Shown: in pieces, positions 25,561 to 34,277 of the stretch
Layout: the number at the start of each line of letters is the position of its first letter
How positions within the stretch are numbered: position 1 is the first letter of the stretch
Source: Nitrospira sp.
Lineage (GTDB): Bacteria; Nitrospirota; Nitrospiria; Nitrospirales; Nitrospiraceae
Direction: 5' to 3'
DNA length: 64,000 bases
NCBI GenBank assembly: GCA_015709715.1
Contig: CP054184.1
Location: forward strand, 2,899,001-2,963,000
Notes under the pieces: model-generated
Seen by the model: only the letters and a program-made list of their open reading frames with translations
What the model was told of the DNA's origin: nothing
Database searches by the model: none
Made by a program: the position numbers and the translations under genes

Positions 25561-25705
25561 CGGGCCCAAGGCGCCCAGTAACTCGTTCTTCTCGCGCTCC
25601 GGGACCTTAGATCGCTCGTTGGATTGCCGCAGATGAAAAAAGTCGCGTTGCGAGGAAGAAGCCGGTGATAGAGTTTCTGAAGGGTTTTGTGCGAGGAATG
25701 AGCGA

Positions 25706-25885
25706 ATGGCTGAACCGGCGAGAACAGAGGGGCATCATTCGCCGCCGTCGAGTGCGGACGAACCTGTTCTGCTCGATGGGCCGCTTCTTGCGCCTCCTCC
25801 TGCTCTCAGGGAGCGGTTGATGGCGCAAATCGCCGCGGAGCCGCAGGAGTCGGACAAGGCGGACGCCAGTGAGTCGGTTGCCTGA
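25706..25885 (+). CDS. possible 59-residue small acidic protein
   Basis: ATG 25706 with GAGGA 8-9 bases upstream opens a 59-codon frame, rich in Pro and Ser at the start and Asp/Glu at the end. It contains PPPALRERLMAQIAAEPQES, a helix-like stretch similar in style to regions after the zinc-binding part of anti-sigma factors. There is no family match by eye, and neighbouring frames overlap, so this is tentative. Confidence 0.3.
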   Translation: MAEPARTEGHHSPPSSADEPVLLDGPLLAPPPALRERLMAQIAAEPQESDKADASESVA

Positions 25886-25950
25886 TCACGTCGGGCCGTC
25901 GCCCTGATGCCTATCGATCCGATCTTGTGCCGGGGGGCGGCGAGCTTCAT

Positions 25951-26307
25951 TCACCTTCTTCGCCAGACTTTCCCATAGATCAGCGCGTTGATCAGTACCA
26001 CGCCCGCGCCCAGCAGCACTTGAACCTCGCGAGTGAGCGCCGAAGGGTACAGCAAAGGAGCCAAGTATTGATCGATGAAATCGGTCTCATACCCTGAGGC
26101 GCCGCCGAGAACCCGCAGTGACGACTCGAGTGGGGTCAGCGGGCAGACCCACCCGGTGAATTCCACCAAGGCTCCCCAGAGTGCGGCCGGCACATGCAGC
26201 CATGCCAGGCGCGGCCACTTCAGAACCAGGAATCCTCCCGCGACGACGAACAGGACGAATGCCAGATGGAGTAGCAGCACGAGATCGGCCGCGAGACGGT
26301 AGGCCAT
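25951..26307 (-). CDS. DUF2784 membrane protein
   Basis: 118 residues with four predicted membrane helices. The pattern LVLLLHLAFVLFVVAGGFL and WVCPLTPLE is typical of DUF2784 proteins, whose function is unknown. It is the last gene of a minus-strand run with DUF488, TfoX-N and the interrupted BNR gene. Confidence 0.85.
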   Translation of the reverse strand: MAYRLAADLVLLLHLAFVLFVVAGGFLVLKWPRLAWLHVPAALWGALVEFTGWVCPLTPLESSLRVLGGASGYETDFIDQYLAPLLYPSALTREVQVLLGAGVVLINALIYGKVWRRR

Positions 26308-26357
26308 GGCCGGGCAGTCTGCCGCAACATACGAGAGAACGCAACGAAGTACCTGGG

Positions 26358-26933
26358 TTAGAACAGCCGCGGTGCTGAGTCCGGCTCAGCCGTTGCCGGA
26401 TAGAGGAGCCGCTCCCCCTGCACCACGGCAAACGCCGGGAGCTGGTGCGGCAGGACCTGATTGCCCCCCATGATGTGGAGCACTTCCCAGCCGCGGACCA
26501 GGAGAGCATCGGCGATCAGTGAGCGGTGGCAGCGCCAAGGTACGGCTTCCGCGCACATGACGGCTGCAGGCGTTTCTCTGCCGAGGGCTGCCAGCCGGTC
26601 GAGGGCTCGCTGAAACGCGTCCGTCTCCATGTAGTCGGCATAACCGCGAAAGCTCGCATTTCTCCAACCGAGGTTCATCGAGTCGGCACGAGCTGGCCGT
26701 CGGCCGCCTAAGGCCGGCAGATGCTCGTACGACAATCCCGCCCTGGTCAGCCGTTCGGCCAATTGATCGGCATAAAAATGCGGAAACCGTCGTGAGCCTG
26801 GATAGCGGCGAACGTCGACGAGGAGCCGGATGCCATGGGTCGTGAGGAGCTGGAGGAACCCATCGGCCGAGCGGGTGGAATGGCCGATGGTCCAGAGGTG
26901 CGGCGCCGCCAGGAAAGGTTTCTTCATGGACAT
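26358..26933 (-). CDS. DUF488 family protein
   Basis: 191 residues. Family signatures are TIGHSTRSADGFLQLL, the arginine-rich strand LLVDVRRYPGSRRFPHF, the CAEAVPWRCHRSLIA stretch with two cysteines, and HIMGG. DUF488 proteins are found across bacteria, some near stress genes; the biochemical role is unknown. It starts 5 bases after the TfoX-N stop, so co-translation is likely. Confidence 0.87.
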   Translation of the reverse strand: MSMKKPFLAAPHLWTIGHSTRSADGFLQLLTTHGIRLLVDVRRYPGSRRFPHFYADQLAERLTRAGLSYEHLPALGGRRPARADSMNLGWRNASFRGYADYMETDAFQRALDRLAALGRETPAAVMCAEAVPWRCHRSLIADALLVRGWEVLHIMGGNQVLPHQLPAFAVVQGERLLYPATAEPDSAPRLF

Positions 26934-26937
26934 GGGT

Positions 26938-27300
26938 TTAGGCGGACGGCGTGAACGGTAATGCCAGCTGTGCCGTGGGCAGCGTCACCGCCTGGGTGGC
27001 CCAGCAGGTGAGTTGCTCGCGATCTTCCACGACCTCCACCGGGACTTCGAGATACCGTTTCAACGTCTGTCTGGGATGTGGGCGAAACGGTTGCATCCCG
27101 CGCGCAAGGTACGCCCGGCGGGTCACGTCGTTGGTTCGAAAAAACAGCCGCCCCTTGTGGATGATGCCGAAGAAGGTGGTCCCATAGTAAAGGCCATACC
27201 CGCCGAACATGGCGCGGCAGGTCACGAGGCGATCGGCGCACAGCTGCTCCAACACGAACGTCATGAAACTATCGACGCTGGTTCGACGCGCCGGGCTCAT
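26938..27300 (-). CDS. TfoX N-terminal domain protein
   Basis: 120 residues forming one TfoX-N domain. The signature CRAMFGGYGLYYGTTFFGIIHKGRLFFRTND is clear. Full-length TfoX/Sxy regulates competence, but stand-alone N-domains are common and of unknown role. GTG 27309 would overlap the upstream stop; ATG 27300 is equally possible. Confidence 0.83.
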   Translation of the reverse strand: MSPARRTSVDSFMTFVLEQLCADRLVTCRAMFGGYGLYYGTTFFGIIHKGRLFFRTNDVTRRAYLARGMQPFRPHPRQTLKRYLEVPVEVVEDREQLTCWATQAVTLPTAQLALPFTPSA

Positions 27301-27305
27301 CCGTG

Positions 27306-28496
27306 TCACCGCCTTGCCGCCGATGGCAGGCTGATGGTTTCGTGCGGGAACCTCACGGCCTGGATGGATTCAACGTCCGGCAGGTGGCGGGCTAGGCAGC
27401 TCCATTGGTTTCCGCCGGTGCGGCTGCCCCACACCTCTCCGCTCGTCGTGCCGAGATACAGCCCGAGCGGCTCGTAGTCGTCACAGGTCAGCGCCTGCCT
27501 CTTCACCGTCTACCAGGCCTGTGCGGTTGGAAATCCCTTGGCCTGTCTCGCCCAGCTTTTGCCGCCATCGCGGGTGACATAGAGGGCCGGTTTGCCTCCC
27601 GGGCTTACCCTGGACCACAACGCCCCTCCATCCATCGAACAGATCCAGACCGTATCGGGATCGCGGGGATGCAACAGGATCGGGAAGCCCACATCCCCGA
27701 CCTCCGCCGGCACGGTTTCGCCGATGCGGACCCATCGGCCGTCGGAGCGATCCATGCGGTACACGCCGCAGTGATTCTGTTGATACAGGCGATCGGGCAT
27801 CAAGGGGTGGAGTTGTACGCAGTGGGGGTCATGGCCGAACGCCGGGTCGGCGACGGGCAGGAAGTCGGCGCGACAGCCCTGGTTGAGCGGGGACCAGGAG
27901 ACGCCGCAGTCGAAACTTTCGAAGACCCCGCCGCAGGACAGCCCGATGTAGAGGTGCGTCCGATCTCTCGGGTCGACCAGAATGGAGTGCAGGGTCGCAC
28001 CCGGTCGGTCTCCTCCGGTCCATTCGATACGGAGGGGGTGCTCGTTGAACCCGTTGACGCCCGACCAACTGACGCCACCGTCTTCCGAGCGGAAGAGGCC
28101 CTGCGGAGAAGTACCGGCGTACCAGACACCCGGTTCACGGGGGTGGCCGGGCGATAGCCAGCAGACATGGTCGATCGTCAACTCCGGCAGGCTGCGCAGG
28201 GAGTTGGAGAAGATCGGCGGGGCCGACGCCTCGGTCCAGCTCATTCCCCGGTCGACGGAGCGGAAGACCGTGGGGCCAAGGCCCGGTGCGCGACAGGCCA
28301 TCAGTAAAGTGTGGTCGTCCCGCGGGTCCATCACCAGATGGTGGACGCGATGACCGAGAAAGATCGGGTCGGACAGGGCCCAGCGCCGTCGTGCCTCGTC
28401 TCCCTGCAAGATGAACGCACCCTTGCGGGTCCCAATGAGGAGTGCCGGCAGTCCGCGGGGAGCGGGTCTGCCGGCCTGAGAGCCGATACGCGGCAT
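27306..28496 (-). pseudogene. BNR/sialidase-like beta-propeller gene interrupted by an in-frame TAG
   Basis: Reading from ATG 28496, 328 codons run to TAG at 27510-27512. The same frame continues to TGA at 27306 with matching family sequence (GLYLGTTSGEVWGSRTGGNQWSCLARHLPDVESIQAVRF). Repeated Asp-box-like blades are visible (SEDGGVSWSGV, SFDCGVSWSPL, TRDGGKSWARQ). Intact homologues end with the GTTSGEVW blade, so one point change (for example TGG to TAG) truncated it. Two pieces, readthrough, or a sequencing error are possible. The intact product would be a cytoplasmic propeller of about 396 residues, function unknown. Confidence 0.75.
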
Positions 28497-28560
28497 GGGG
28501 ACCGTTCCTTGGTTGCGGCCTCCCCTGCGTGACGGGCGAGGGGGAGAGGGCCGCTTCCGG

Positions 28561-28995
28561 TCATTTCAATTTCTGCAAGGTCTCGCGCAGTTCGCGCACT
28601 TCCGTGGCGAACAGCTCAAGGTGTTGGCTCCGCTGTGGCTGCTCGTCCTTGAACTTCCACGTCCGTTTGAAGATGGCCCAGAGCTCCTTGTTGTGGGTCA
28701 CCGCAAGCGCAAAGGCAGGTGTCTCGCGCCTGGTCTTGTCCACCGCGCAGAGCGAGTCGTCAAAGGCATGGAACTGGTTGTGCAGATCGCGCAGGCCCTG
28801 GTCATGGCCCGATCCGCTTTGCGCGGCCTTGGCGCTGGACTCCATCATCGCCGTCAGGTTGAGCAGGGTCTCGACGTTGTCGGCGCCCTTGGCCCGTTCG
28901 GCGAACTCCTTGGCCTGGGGGTAAAACAAGTAACTGCACCCACCGGAACTCAACAGCAACACGCCGATGACGCCGGCATAGAGGATCTGTCGCAT
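28561..28995 (-). CDS. small predicted lipoprotein, unknown function
   Basis: 144 residues. An N-terminal signal with lipobox SSGGC (Cys20) indicates lipidation. The rest is helical and charged, with no recognised domain. It may be a helical periplasmic or outer-membrane-attached protein. It stands alone between the BNR gene and the LEA-like gene. Confidence 0.75.
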   Translation of the reverse strand: MRQILYAGVIGVLLLSSGGCSYLFYPQAKEFAERAKGADNVETLLNLTAMMESSAKAAQSGSGHDQGLRDLHNQFHAFDDSLCAVDKTRRETPAFALAVTHNKELWAIFKRTWKFKDEQPQRSQHLELFATEVRELRETLQKLK

Positions 28996-29190
28996 GAACG
29001 GCCTCCTTCCTGTTGGGAGCTTGCCCTACGTATGGGACGAGAGGCAAGCTTGGTCAATTCGCACGATGAATTCAAGGACGATTTCGCCTGGGGGCGGGTC
29101 GGCTTGCAACTAGGGATTTGACCAGTTCGGGCCGGTGCTCCACAGGAGTAGAACCGTACCAGCAGTTCACCACTTACAGTCGGAGGGGCC

Positions 29191-29469
29191 ATGCGTACAG
29201 TCATCACCGCAGCAATCGTGCCGATCTGCATGTTGTCGGGATTCGTGCTCAATGCCGGGGCGGGTGAGGTAAAGGCCCAGATCGAAAAGGGGAAGGGGGA
29301 GGCGAAGGCCGAGTTCGAAGAGATGAAGGGCGAGGCAAAGGCGCTGAAGGAAGAGATGAAGGGCAATGACGCCAAGGCCGAATTGGAACGGGCCAAGGGC
29401 AAGGTCAAGGGCGCGGGTGAGCGCGCCAAGGGCAAAGTGAACGAGCTGAAAGAAAAAATGAAGGACTAA
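29191..29469 (+). CDS. secreted LEA-like / CsbD-like Lys-Glu repeat protein
   Basis: 92 residues. A signal peptide (about residues 1-25) is followed by a low-complexity amphipathic region built from imperfect repeats of the type KGKGEAKAEFEEMKGEAKA. There are no Cys and no aromatic core after residue 45. Such sequences are intrinsically disordered until dried or membrane-bound, as in LEA proteins. It is convergent with the next methyltransferase gene, overlapping by 4 bases. Confidence 0.75.
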   Translation: MRTVITAAIVPICMLSGFVLNAGAGEVKAQIEKGKGEAKAEFEEMKGEAKALKEEMKGNDAKAELERAKGKVKGAGERAKGKVNELKEKMKD

Positions 29470-30323
29470 CCGGCCTTGCGCCCGCCGACCAACCGGACGG
29501 CTATGGGGAGCACGATGCCCTGCAGCCGTCGGTGGTCGTTCACGGCAGAGATGATCCCCTGTTCCGCCTGCGTCCGTTGATCCGGCGTCAGCTTCGCGAA
29601 CAAGTTTTGAATCGGCGCGGCAACATCCATCAAACTCCGGAGGAATTCTTCCGCCGTGGCGAACGTCACCTCGGCGGTAAATTCTTCCTCACACACTCCC
29701 GTCAGACCGGCCCGCCCATACATGCCGGCCAGGTCGCCGGGGCGAGCGAGCCGAAAGATACCGGGCGCCTCAGGGTCGGGAGGCGGCAAGGGAATGATGG
29801 TCTTGATGATATCCATGGGAATCCGAAGATAGGGATTCTTATCCGGTCCGGCCCACACAGCCGCCGACACATAGCCTCCCGGTTTCAACACCCGCACGAT
29901 CTCCGCAATCGCCTTGGGGATCTCCGGTAAAAACATCAAACAGAATCGGCTGATGACGGCGTCGAACGACCCGCCTTCAAACGGTAAGGCCGTCACATCG
30001 CCGGTGCGGAAGGTCACGTGGGTGAGCCCCCGCTCCTTCGCCTTCCGTCGCGCCACCTCCAACATGGAGTCGGCGAGATCGATCCCGACGAGGCTGCCCT
30101 CTGGTCCCACGACCTCACCGGCCAGCAGGGCCGGGTATCCCGTCCCCGACCCCAGATCCAAGACCCGCAACCCAGGCCGCAGCCGCGCATCGGCCACCAG
30201 ACGGTGGTTGATGAAGGTCATGTTACGATTGAAAAACTGATCCCACTTGTCCCACCCGGCGGCGACGCGATTCCAGTCCTGACGTTGCGAGTCGATCACT
30301 TCCTGCGGAGTTGGTGACGGCAT
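29466..30323 (-). CDS. class I SAM-dependent methyltransferase
   Basis: 285 residues. Motif I LRVLDLGSGTGYPALLAGEVVG and the acidic loop after VGIDLADSML are clear, followed by FDAVISRFCLMFLPEIPKAI and a typical MLKPGG-like turn (VLKPGGYVSAAVW). It resembles UbiE/COQ5-type enzymes. The substrate is unknown, and no pathway partners are adjacent. Confidence 0.85.
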   Translation of the reverse strand: MPSPTPQEVIDSQRQDWNRVAAGWDKWDQFFNRNMTFINHRLVADARLRPGLRVLDLGSGTGYPALLAGEVVGPEGSLVGIDLADSMLEVARRKAKERGLTHVTFRTGDVTALPFEGGSFDAVISRFCLMFLPEIPKAIAEIVRVLKPGGYVSAAVWAGPDKNPYLRIPMDIIKTIIPLPPPDPEAPGIFRLARPGDLAGMYGRAGLTGVCEEEFTAEVTFATAEEFLRSLMDVAAPIQNLFAKLTPDQRTQAEQGIISAVNDHRRLQGIVLPIAVRLVGGRKAG

Positions 30324-30360
30324 GGGGTACTCCTGTGAGGGTCGGCGGTCCGTGAAGACC

Positions 30361-30870
30361 TTACTTCACGCGCTCGAAGGTATAGGTTTTCGGCACGTCC
30401 TTCCCGGCCTTGCTCAAGATCCAGGTTTGGGTGAAATGGTCGTGGTCTTTGATCTCGATGGTCAACTGATGCATGTGCACGTCGCTCGGGTTCTTGAGGT
30501 TGGTGGCGTCCAGGAAGGTGAACACCAACGGGCGCTCCTTGTCCGTCTCCTTCGGCCAGTTCGTGCGCAGGCGCGGCTGATTGTTGAGAGAGCAGTAGTG
30601 GGTCAACATCAGTTGCTCGCCGTCGCCGTAATACATGGTCGTCATGGGGGGGGTGTCCGGCGGAACGAAGGTCTCCGTCAGACTGGTGCCGCCCGAGCTG
30701 TAGGCATAGGTAACCCTATAGACTTTGCCTTCGCTGTCGGTCCCCTTCCACTCTCCCACGAGGGATTTCAGGGGGGCGAGAACGGTGTCCGGGATGTCGG
30801 CGGCGTGAGAAGGAAGTGAGAGGAGCAGGACGGCGAGGACCCAGAAACCACGAACCATTCCATGCGGCAT
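30361..30870 (-). CDS. secreted lipocalin-like protein, unknown function
   Basis: 169 residues. A signal peptide ends near SHA-ADIPD. The mature part starts with LKSLVGEWKGTDSEGKVYRV and has repeating beta strands, resembling DUF1579 or heme-binding lipocalin-like domains. ATG 30870 has a GGAGGG site 5 bases upstream; earlier codons do not. It is divergent from the ECF sigma gene. Confidence 0.65.
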   Translation of the reverse strand: MPHGMVRGFWVLAVLLLSLPSHAADIPDTVLAPLKSLVGEWKGTDSEGKVYRVTYAYSSGGTSLTETFVPPDTPPMTTMYYGDGEQLMLTHYCSLNNQPRLRTNWPKETDKERPLVFTFLDATNLKNPSDVHMHQLTIEIKDHDHFTQTWILSKAGKDVPKTYTFERVK

Positions 30871-31059
30871 GCAAACCCTCCATCCAACCAAGCGAGAACA
30901 CTGTCGTGCCAGTCAAGCATGTCTCGAATGGTCATATCAAGCCCTTTTGCGGCCTTGTGTCACGACTGAACAGGGGGCCGTTGGCAAGATCGACGTATTT
31001 TGGTACAAGCGGAGTCATGGATCGGATGGGCAGTCGGATTTCGGTGGGAGGAATGGAAG

Positions 31060-31626
31060 ATGGGGAATTCTGCAGGGCAGGAGTGGAAGCAGATCCTTCA
31101 GGACCTGCTGAGCCACGAGTCCGAGTTTCGGGCCTTCGTCCGCCGGCGTCTGTCGGACGAAGCCTTGGCCGAAGATATCCTGCAGCAAAGCCTCTTGCGG
31201 GCCGTCGAGCGGCAACATGCCCGCCCACAGACGGAGCACGTCGTCGCCTGGTTCTATCGCATCCTCCGCAATGCCATTATCGATACCTATCGGTCTCGGG
31301 CCGCGGAGAACAGAAAAACCGATGCCCTCTTGCAGGAACTCGTCACCGCCGGTGAGGACCGGACCCCGGCCCTGGATGAGTTGCGTCCGACGATCTGCGC
31401 CTGCCTCCAGCGCCTCCTCCCGTCCTTGCGTCCCGCCTATGCCGACCTAATCCGGCGGATCGATCTCGACGGTCAACCACCTGCGGCCGTGGCAGATGAG
31501 TTGGCGGTGACGGTCAACAATCTCACCGTGCGCCTCCATCGTGCGCGGCAAGCCCTGCGGACCGCCCTGGAGCGATCCTGCGGTGTCTGCACTCGGCATG
31601 GCTGCTTGAATTGCACCTGCGAGTAA
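31060..31626 (+). CDS. ECF sigma factor with Cys-rich C-terminal tail
   Basis: 188 residues. Region 2 includes EDILQQSLLRAVERQ and VVAWFYRILRNAIIDTYRSR; region 4 includes GQPPAAVADELAVTVNNLTVRLHRARQALR. After region 4 comes a short tail with five cysteines, CGVCTRHGCLNCTC. Cys-rich tails sense metals directly in CorE-type sigma factors of Myxococcus; whether this tail works alike is inference. No anti-sigma gene is adjacent, in line with that idea. ATG 31060 follows a GGAGGA site. A candidate target promoter lies before the next gene. Confidence 0.85.
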   Translation: MGNSAGQEWKQILQDLLSHESEFRAFVRRRLSDEALAEDILQQSLLRAVERQHARPQTEHVVAWFYRILRNAIIDTYRSRAAENRKTDALLQELVTAGEDRTPALDELRPTICACLQRLLPSLRPAYADLIRRIDLDGQPPAAVADELAVTVNNLTVRLHRARQALRTALERSCGVCTRHGCLNCTCE

Positions 31627-31674
31627 CAGCCGTTCCCCTCGCATCGGCCCATTTCGCACCTCGAAAATCGGCAC

Positions 31675-31702
31675 TGTAAGATTCCGTCTTCCGCTCCGTC
31701 TG
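31675..31702 (+). promoter_or_regulatory. ECF-type promoter upstream of the DUF4396 gene
   Basis: TGTAAG (31675-31680), 16-bp spacer, CGTCTG (31697-31702). This pairing resembles ECF promoters (TGTAA/CGTC) rather than sigma-70 ones. The start codon lies 40 bases downstream. The adjacent ECF sigma factor is the natural candidate to use it. Confidence 0.5.
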
Positions 31703-31742
31703 TAGGGCTGCAAGGACATGATCAACCACTGGCAGGGAGGGG

Positions 31743-32285
31743 ATGATGGTTACACACGAAGCAAGCACAGCGATCCTCGCGAACGAAGCCACTCACCATG
31801 AGGTTCCTCATCAGCATTGCCACCGAGCGAGCGGAGATGGCGGTGCGTCCCTCAACCGCACGGCCCTCATAGCGACCCTCCATTGCTTGACCGGTTGCAC
31901 GATCGGGGAAGTGCTGGGCATGGTCCTGGGGACCGCTCTGGGATGGGGCAATTGGCCGACGGTCGGGCTGGCCGTCTTCCTGGCCTTCGTCTTTGGGTAC
32001 GCCATGACGCTGTGGCCTCTGCGCCGGTCCGGCATGGCCTGGGGAACGGCGCTCTCACTGGCCCTGGCATCGGACACCCTGTCCATGGCGACGATGGAGT
32101 TGGCGGACAATGCCATAATGATGGTGATTCCCGGCGCGATGGAAGCGGGGCTGGGCGATCCCCTGTTTTGGGGGAGCTTGGGCGTCGCGTTGCTCCTCGC
32201 TGGAGTCGTGGCACTTCCGGTGAACCGTTGGTTGATCGCGAGGGGCAAGGGGCATGCGCTCGTCCATGCCCACCACCATGGCTGA
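31743..32285 (+). CDS. DUF4396 membrane protein with His-rich ends
   Basis: 180 residues. The N-terminal 35 residues are soluble and His-rich (THHEVPHQHCHRAS). Four to five membrane helices follow with the family signature LHCLTGCTIGEVLGM, and the C-terminus ends HALVHAHHHG. The paired Cys/His and His-rich tails suggest metal handling, although DUF4396 has no assigned activity. A GGGAGGGG ribosome site precedes the ATG. It is part of the plus-strand cluster with the ECF sigma gene. Confidence 0.85.
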   Translation: MMVTHEASTAILANEATHHEVPHQHCHRASGDGGASLNRTALIATLHCLTGCTIGEVLGMVLGTALGWGNWPTVGLAVFLAFVFGYAMTLWPLRRSGMAWGTALSLALASDTLSMATMELADNAIMMVIPGAMEAGLGDPLFWGSLGVALLLAGVVALPVNRWLIARGKGHALVHAHHHG

Positions 32286-32303
32286 GGAGGCGTACGGTCG
32301 CCC

Positions 32304-33242
32304 ATGCGGATCATGATCCTCATCGTGACGGCGGTCACCGCCGTCACGCTCGCCGCCTGTACCCAGTTCGAACCCCGCGATAAACGATTCTACTATCGCG
32401 CGCTCTGGAATTTCGCATTGCGGGAGGACCTTGCCGAACTCGACAGCGAGTTCAACGGCGTGGACTTCGGCCATTCCAATCTCTACGAGAATTTGTTGCT
32501 GACGGGTGGGTCGGACGTGCCTGCGATCGAGGAGCGCGCGCGCAAGGAAACCCTGGCGTTCATCGCCACGAAACCTCGGTTGAATCCCAACGAGGAAGCC
32601 ATTGCGCCGACCTACATGAAGCTGGCGTGGCGGGCGCAAAACACGTTCGACGAAGCGCATGCCCTGCATCGGGCGACGTATGACATTGTCGTGTCCGACG
32701 AGCCGGACAAAGACCGAGCGATCCGCGACGTACTGGCCTATTACCGACGCAGCGCCTACGCGATCACCTCGAAGCGTCTGGACCACCGTCGGCTGGATCA
32801 GTTCCCCTATTCGCGCGCGTTCAGGCAGCGGTTTCCCCTCTTTAATGCGACCATCTGGTCCTATCACTATCTGCAGGTGGCCGTGTATGACCCCTTGCAG
32901 GCCGCTCCCGATCTCGCAGCGAAAACGCAGGCGGTGAGGCCGATCCTCGTCACGTATCGCGGCTACCTCGCGCGTCCGCCGGTGCACTGGACCTTCATGC
33001 CGCTGACGGCGGACTACAGCCAGGCCTTTGCCGCTCGGTATCCGGAGTTGGCCAACATCTTCGACAATCTGCACATGCTGCACGACAACATCAGTGACAT
33101 TCTCACCAGCGAACGGCTGCCGACGTGGGAGGCGAAGCGCGCCGAGATCTATCGAGTACTCAACAACTACTACCTCGCGAGCGCCGATGCGACGAATCCG
33201 ATGATCGAGCGCGCCGCATCCGGCGAGGAGCATCACCATTGA
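32304..33242 (+). CDS. predicted lipoprotein, unknown function, in the ECF cluster
   Basis: 312 residues. A lipoprotein signal with lipobox LAAC (Cys19) is followed by a helical, acidic and aromatic-rich body (RFYYRALWNFALREDLAELDSEFNGVDFGH) and a His-rich end (SGEEHHH). No domain is recognised. Its stop overlaps the start of the next gene, so co-expression with the barrel-like protein is nearly certain. It is placed 18 bases after the DUF4396 gene. Confidence 0.78.
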   Translation: MRIMILIVTAVTAVTLAACTQFEPRDKRFYYRALWNFALREDLAELDSEFNGVDFGHSNLYENLLLTGGSDVPAIEERARKETLAFIATKPRLNPNEEAIAPTYMKLAWRAQNTFDEAHALHRATYDIVVSDEPDKDRAIRDVLAYYRRSAYAITSKRLDHRRLDQFPYSRAFRQRFPLFNATIWSYHYLQVAVYDPLQAAPDLAAKTQAVRPILVTYRGYLARPPVHWTFMPLTADYSQAFAARYPELANIFDNLHMLHDNISDILTSERLPTWEAKRAEIYRVLNNYYLASADATNPMIERAASGEEHHH

Positions 33243-34024
33243 AACCGGCGCTCACAATAATTCTGATTCGCATGCTGGCCTGTGCGGCGGTCTTGACAGG
33301 GGCGTCGGCAGCGGCGTTGGACCATGACAACCTCGATCCCAACCGGCCGATCGGAATGGAAGACGCGTACCCAGTGCCGAAGGGCGAGATCGGGCTAGAG
33401 GGCGGCGTGCGCTTCAACGACCGTCGAACGGGGCGGACCAGCGTCACGTTTCAACCGCAGATCATCTACGGCGCCTTCGACAATACGCAGATCGAGATTC
33501 AAGGCGACCTGTTCACCGATCCCCGTTCGATCGTCGGTGCCAACAAGTCGGGCGATCTCCACCTGGGCGTGCTGTATAACTTCAATACGGAGACGATTAT
33601 GCTCCCGGCGCTGGCCCTACGCGTGGAGGCGGACCTGCCGACCGGCGTCAATTCGAAGGGGGTGGATACCCAGGTCACCGGCATCCTCACACGCTCGTTC
33701 GGACATCTCCGGGCGCACCTCAATGCCGGGTATACCGTGATCGGTTCGCCGCAGGGACAGGAGCGGCCCGGCGCCTATCGTGCTGTCGCGGCAGTGAGTT
33801 ACCCCCTTGGGTATCCGAACAGTTTTCGTGACACGTTGATCGTCAGCATCTACACCCGTCAGTCCGATCTCCAGGGCCTGCGCAACCACACCGGCGTCGA
33901 GGTCGGAATTCGCCACCAATTGACCTCGCGCATGGTGCTCGACGGCGGCATCGGCACGGAGTTCGTCGGCCCATCCGATCGAACCGCCCTGCAGGGAACG
34001 GTGGGCCTGTCCGTCGGGTTTTAA
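33239..34024 (+). CDS. outer-membrane beta-barrel-like protein
   Basis: 261 residues from TTG 33239, with a GAGGAG site 9 bases upstream and a 4-base overlap with the preceding gene. A signal peptide (about residues 1-25) is followed by alternating beta-strand sequence ending in Phe (LSVGF), as in outer-membrane barrels. Stretches such as LHLGVLYNFNTETIMLPALALRVEADLPTG resemble the transporter/MetA-pathway-type barrels of unknown function. The preceding frame opening at 33125 lies inside the lipoprotein gene and is rejected. Confidence 0.75.
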   Translation: MKPALTIILIRMLACAAVLTGASAAALDHDNLDPNRPIGMEDAYPVPKGEIGLEGGVRFNDRRTGRTSVTFQPQIIYGAFDNTQIEIQGDLFTDPRSIVGANKSGDLHLGVLYNFNTETIMLPALALRVEADLPTGVNSKGVDTQVTGILTRSFGHLRAHLNAGYTVIGSPQGQERPGAYRAVAAVSYPLGYPNSFRDTLIVSIYTRQSDLQGLRNHTGVEVGIRHQLTSRMVLDGGIGTEFVGPSDRTALQGTVGLSVGF

Positions 34025-34277
34025 GCGGGGTGACTGTCGCATGGTCGAAACAGTTTCACGCGCCAAAGAGCGCCAACGATCGAAACGGATCTATTCCGGC
34101 TTGCCTGGTTGCACCGCCCGCTTTCGTCTGTTAAGAACATAGAGTCGTTCTTTCCTAATCCCAGATACCGGTCCCACTTCCCTCACAGCGACTCCATTTG
34201 GCATTGCAGCCACCAGACTGCATGACGGGCCGGTATTTTTTTAGCGGCGGTATTGTTTCAGCAGGGCGCTCGTACCT

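Noticed and set aside
30958-30984. ECF-type promoter before the sigma gene itself (TGTCAC-N15-CGTTGG)
   Set aside because: Both boxes deviate and spacing is 15; too weak compared with the element at 31675-31702.
32055-33239. 394-codon minus-strand frame
   Set aside because: Antisense to the lipoprotein gene with a clear lipobox; no motif of its own.
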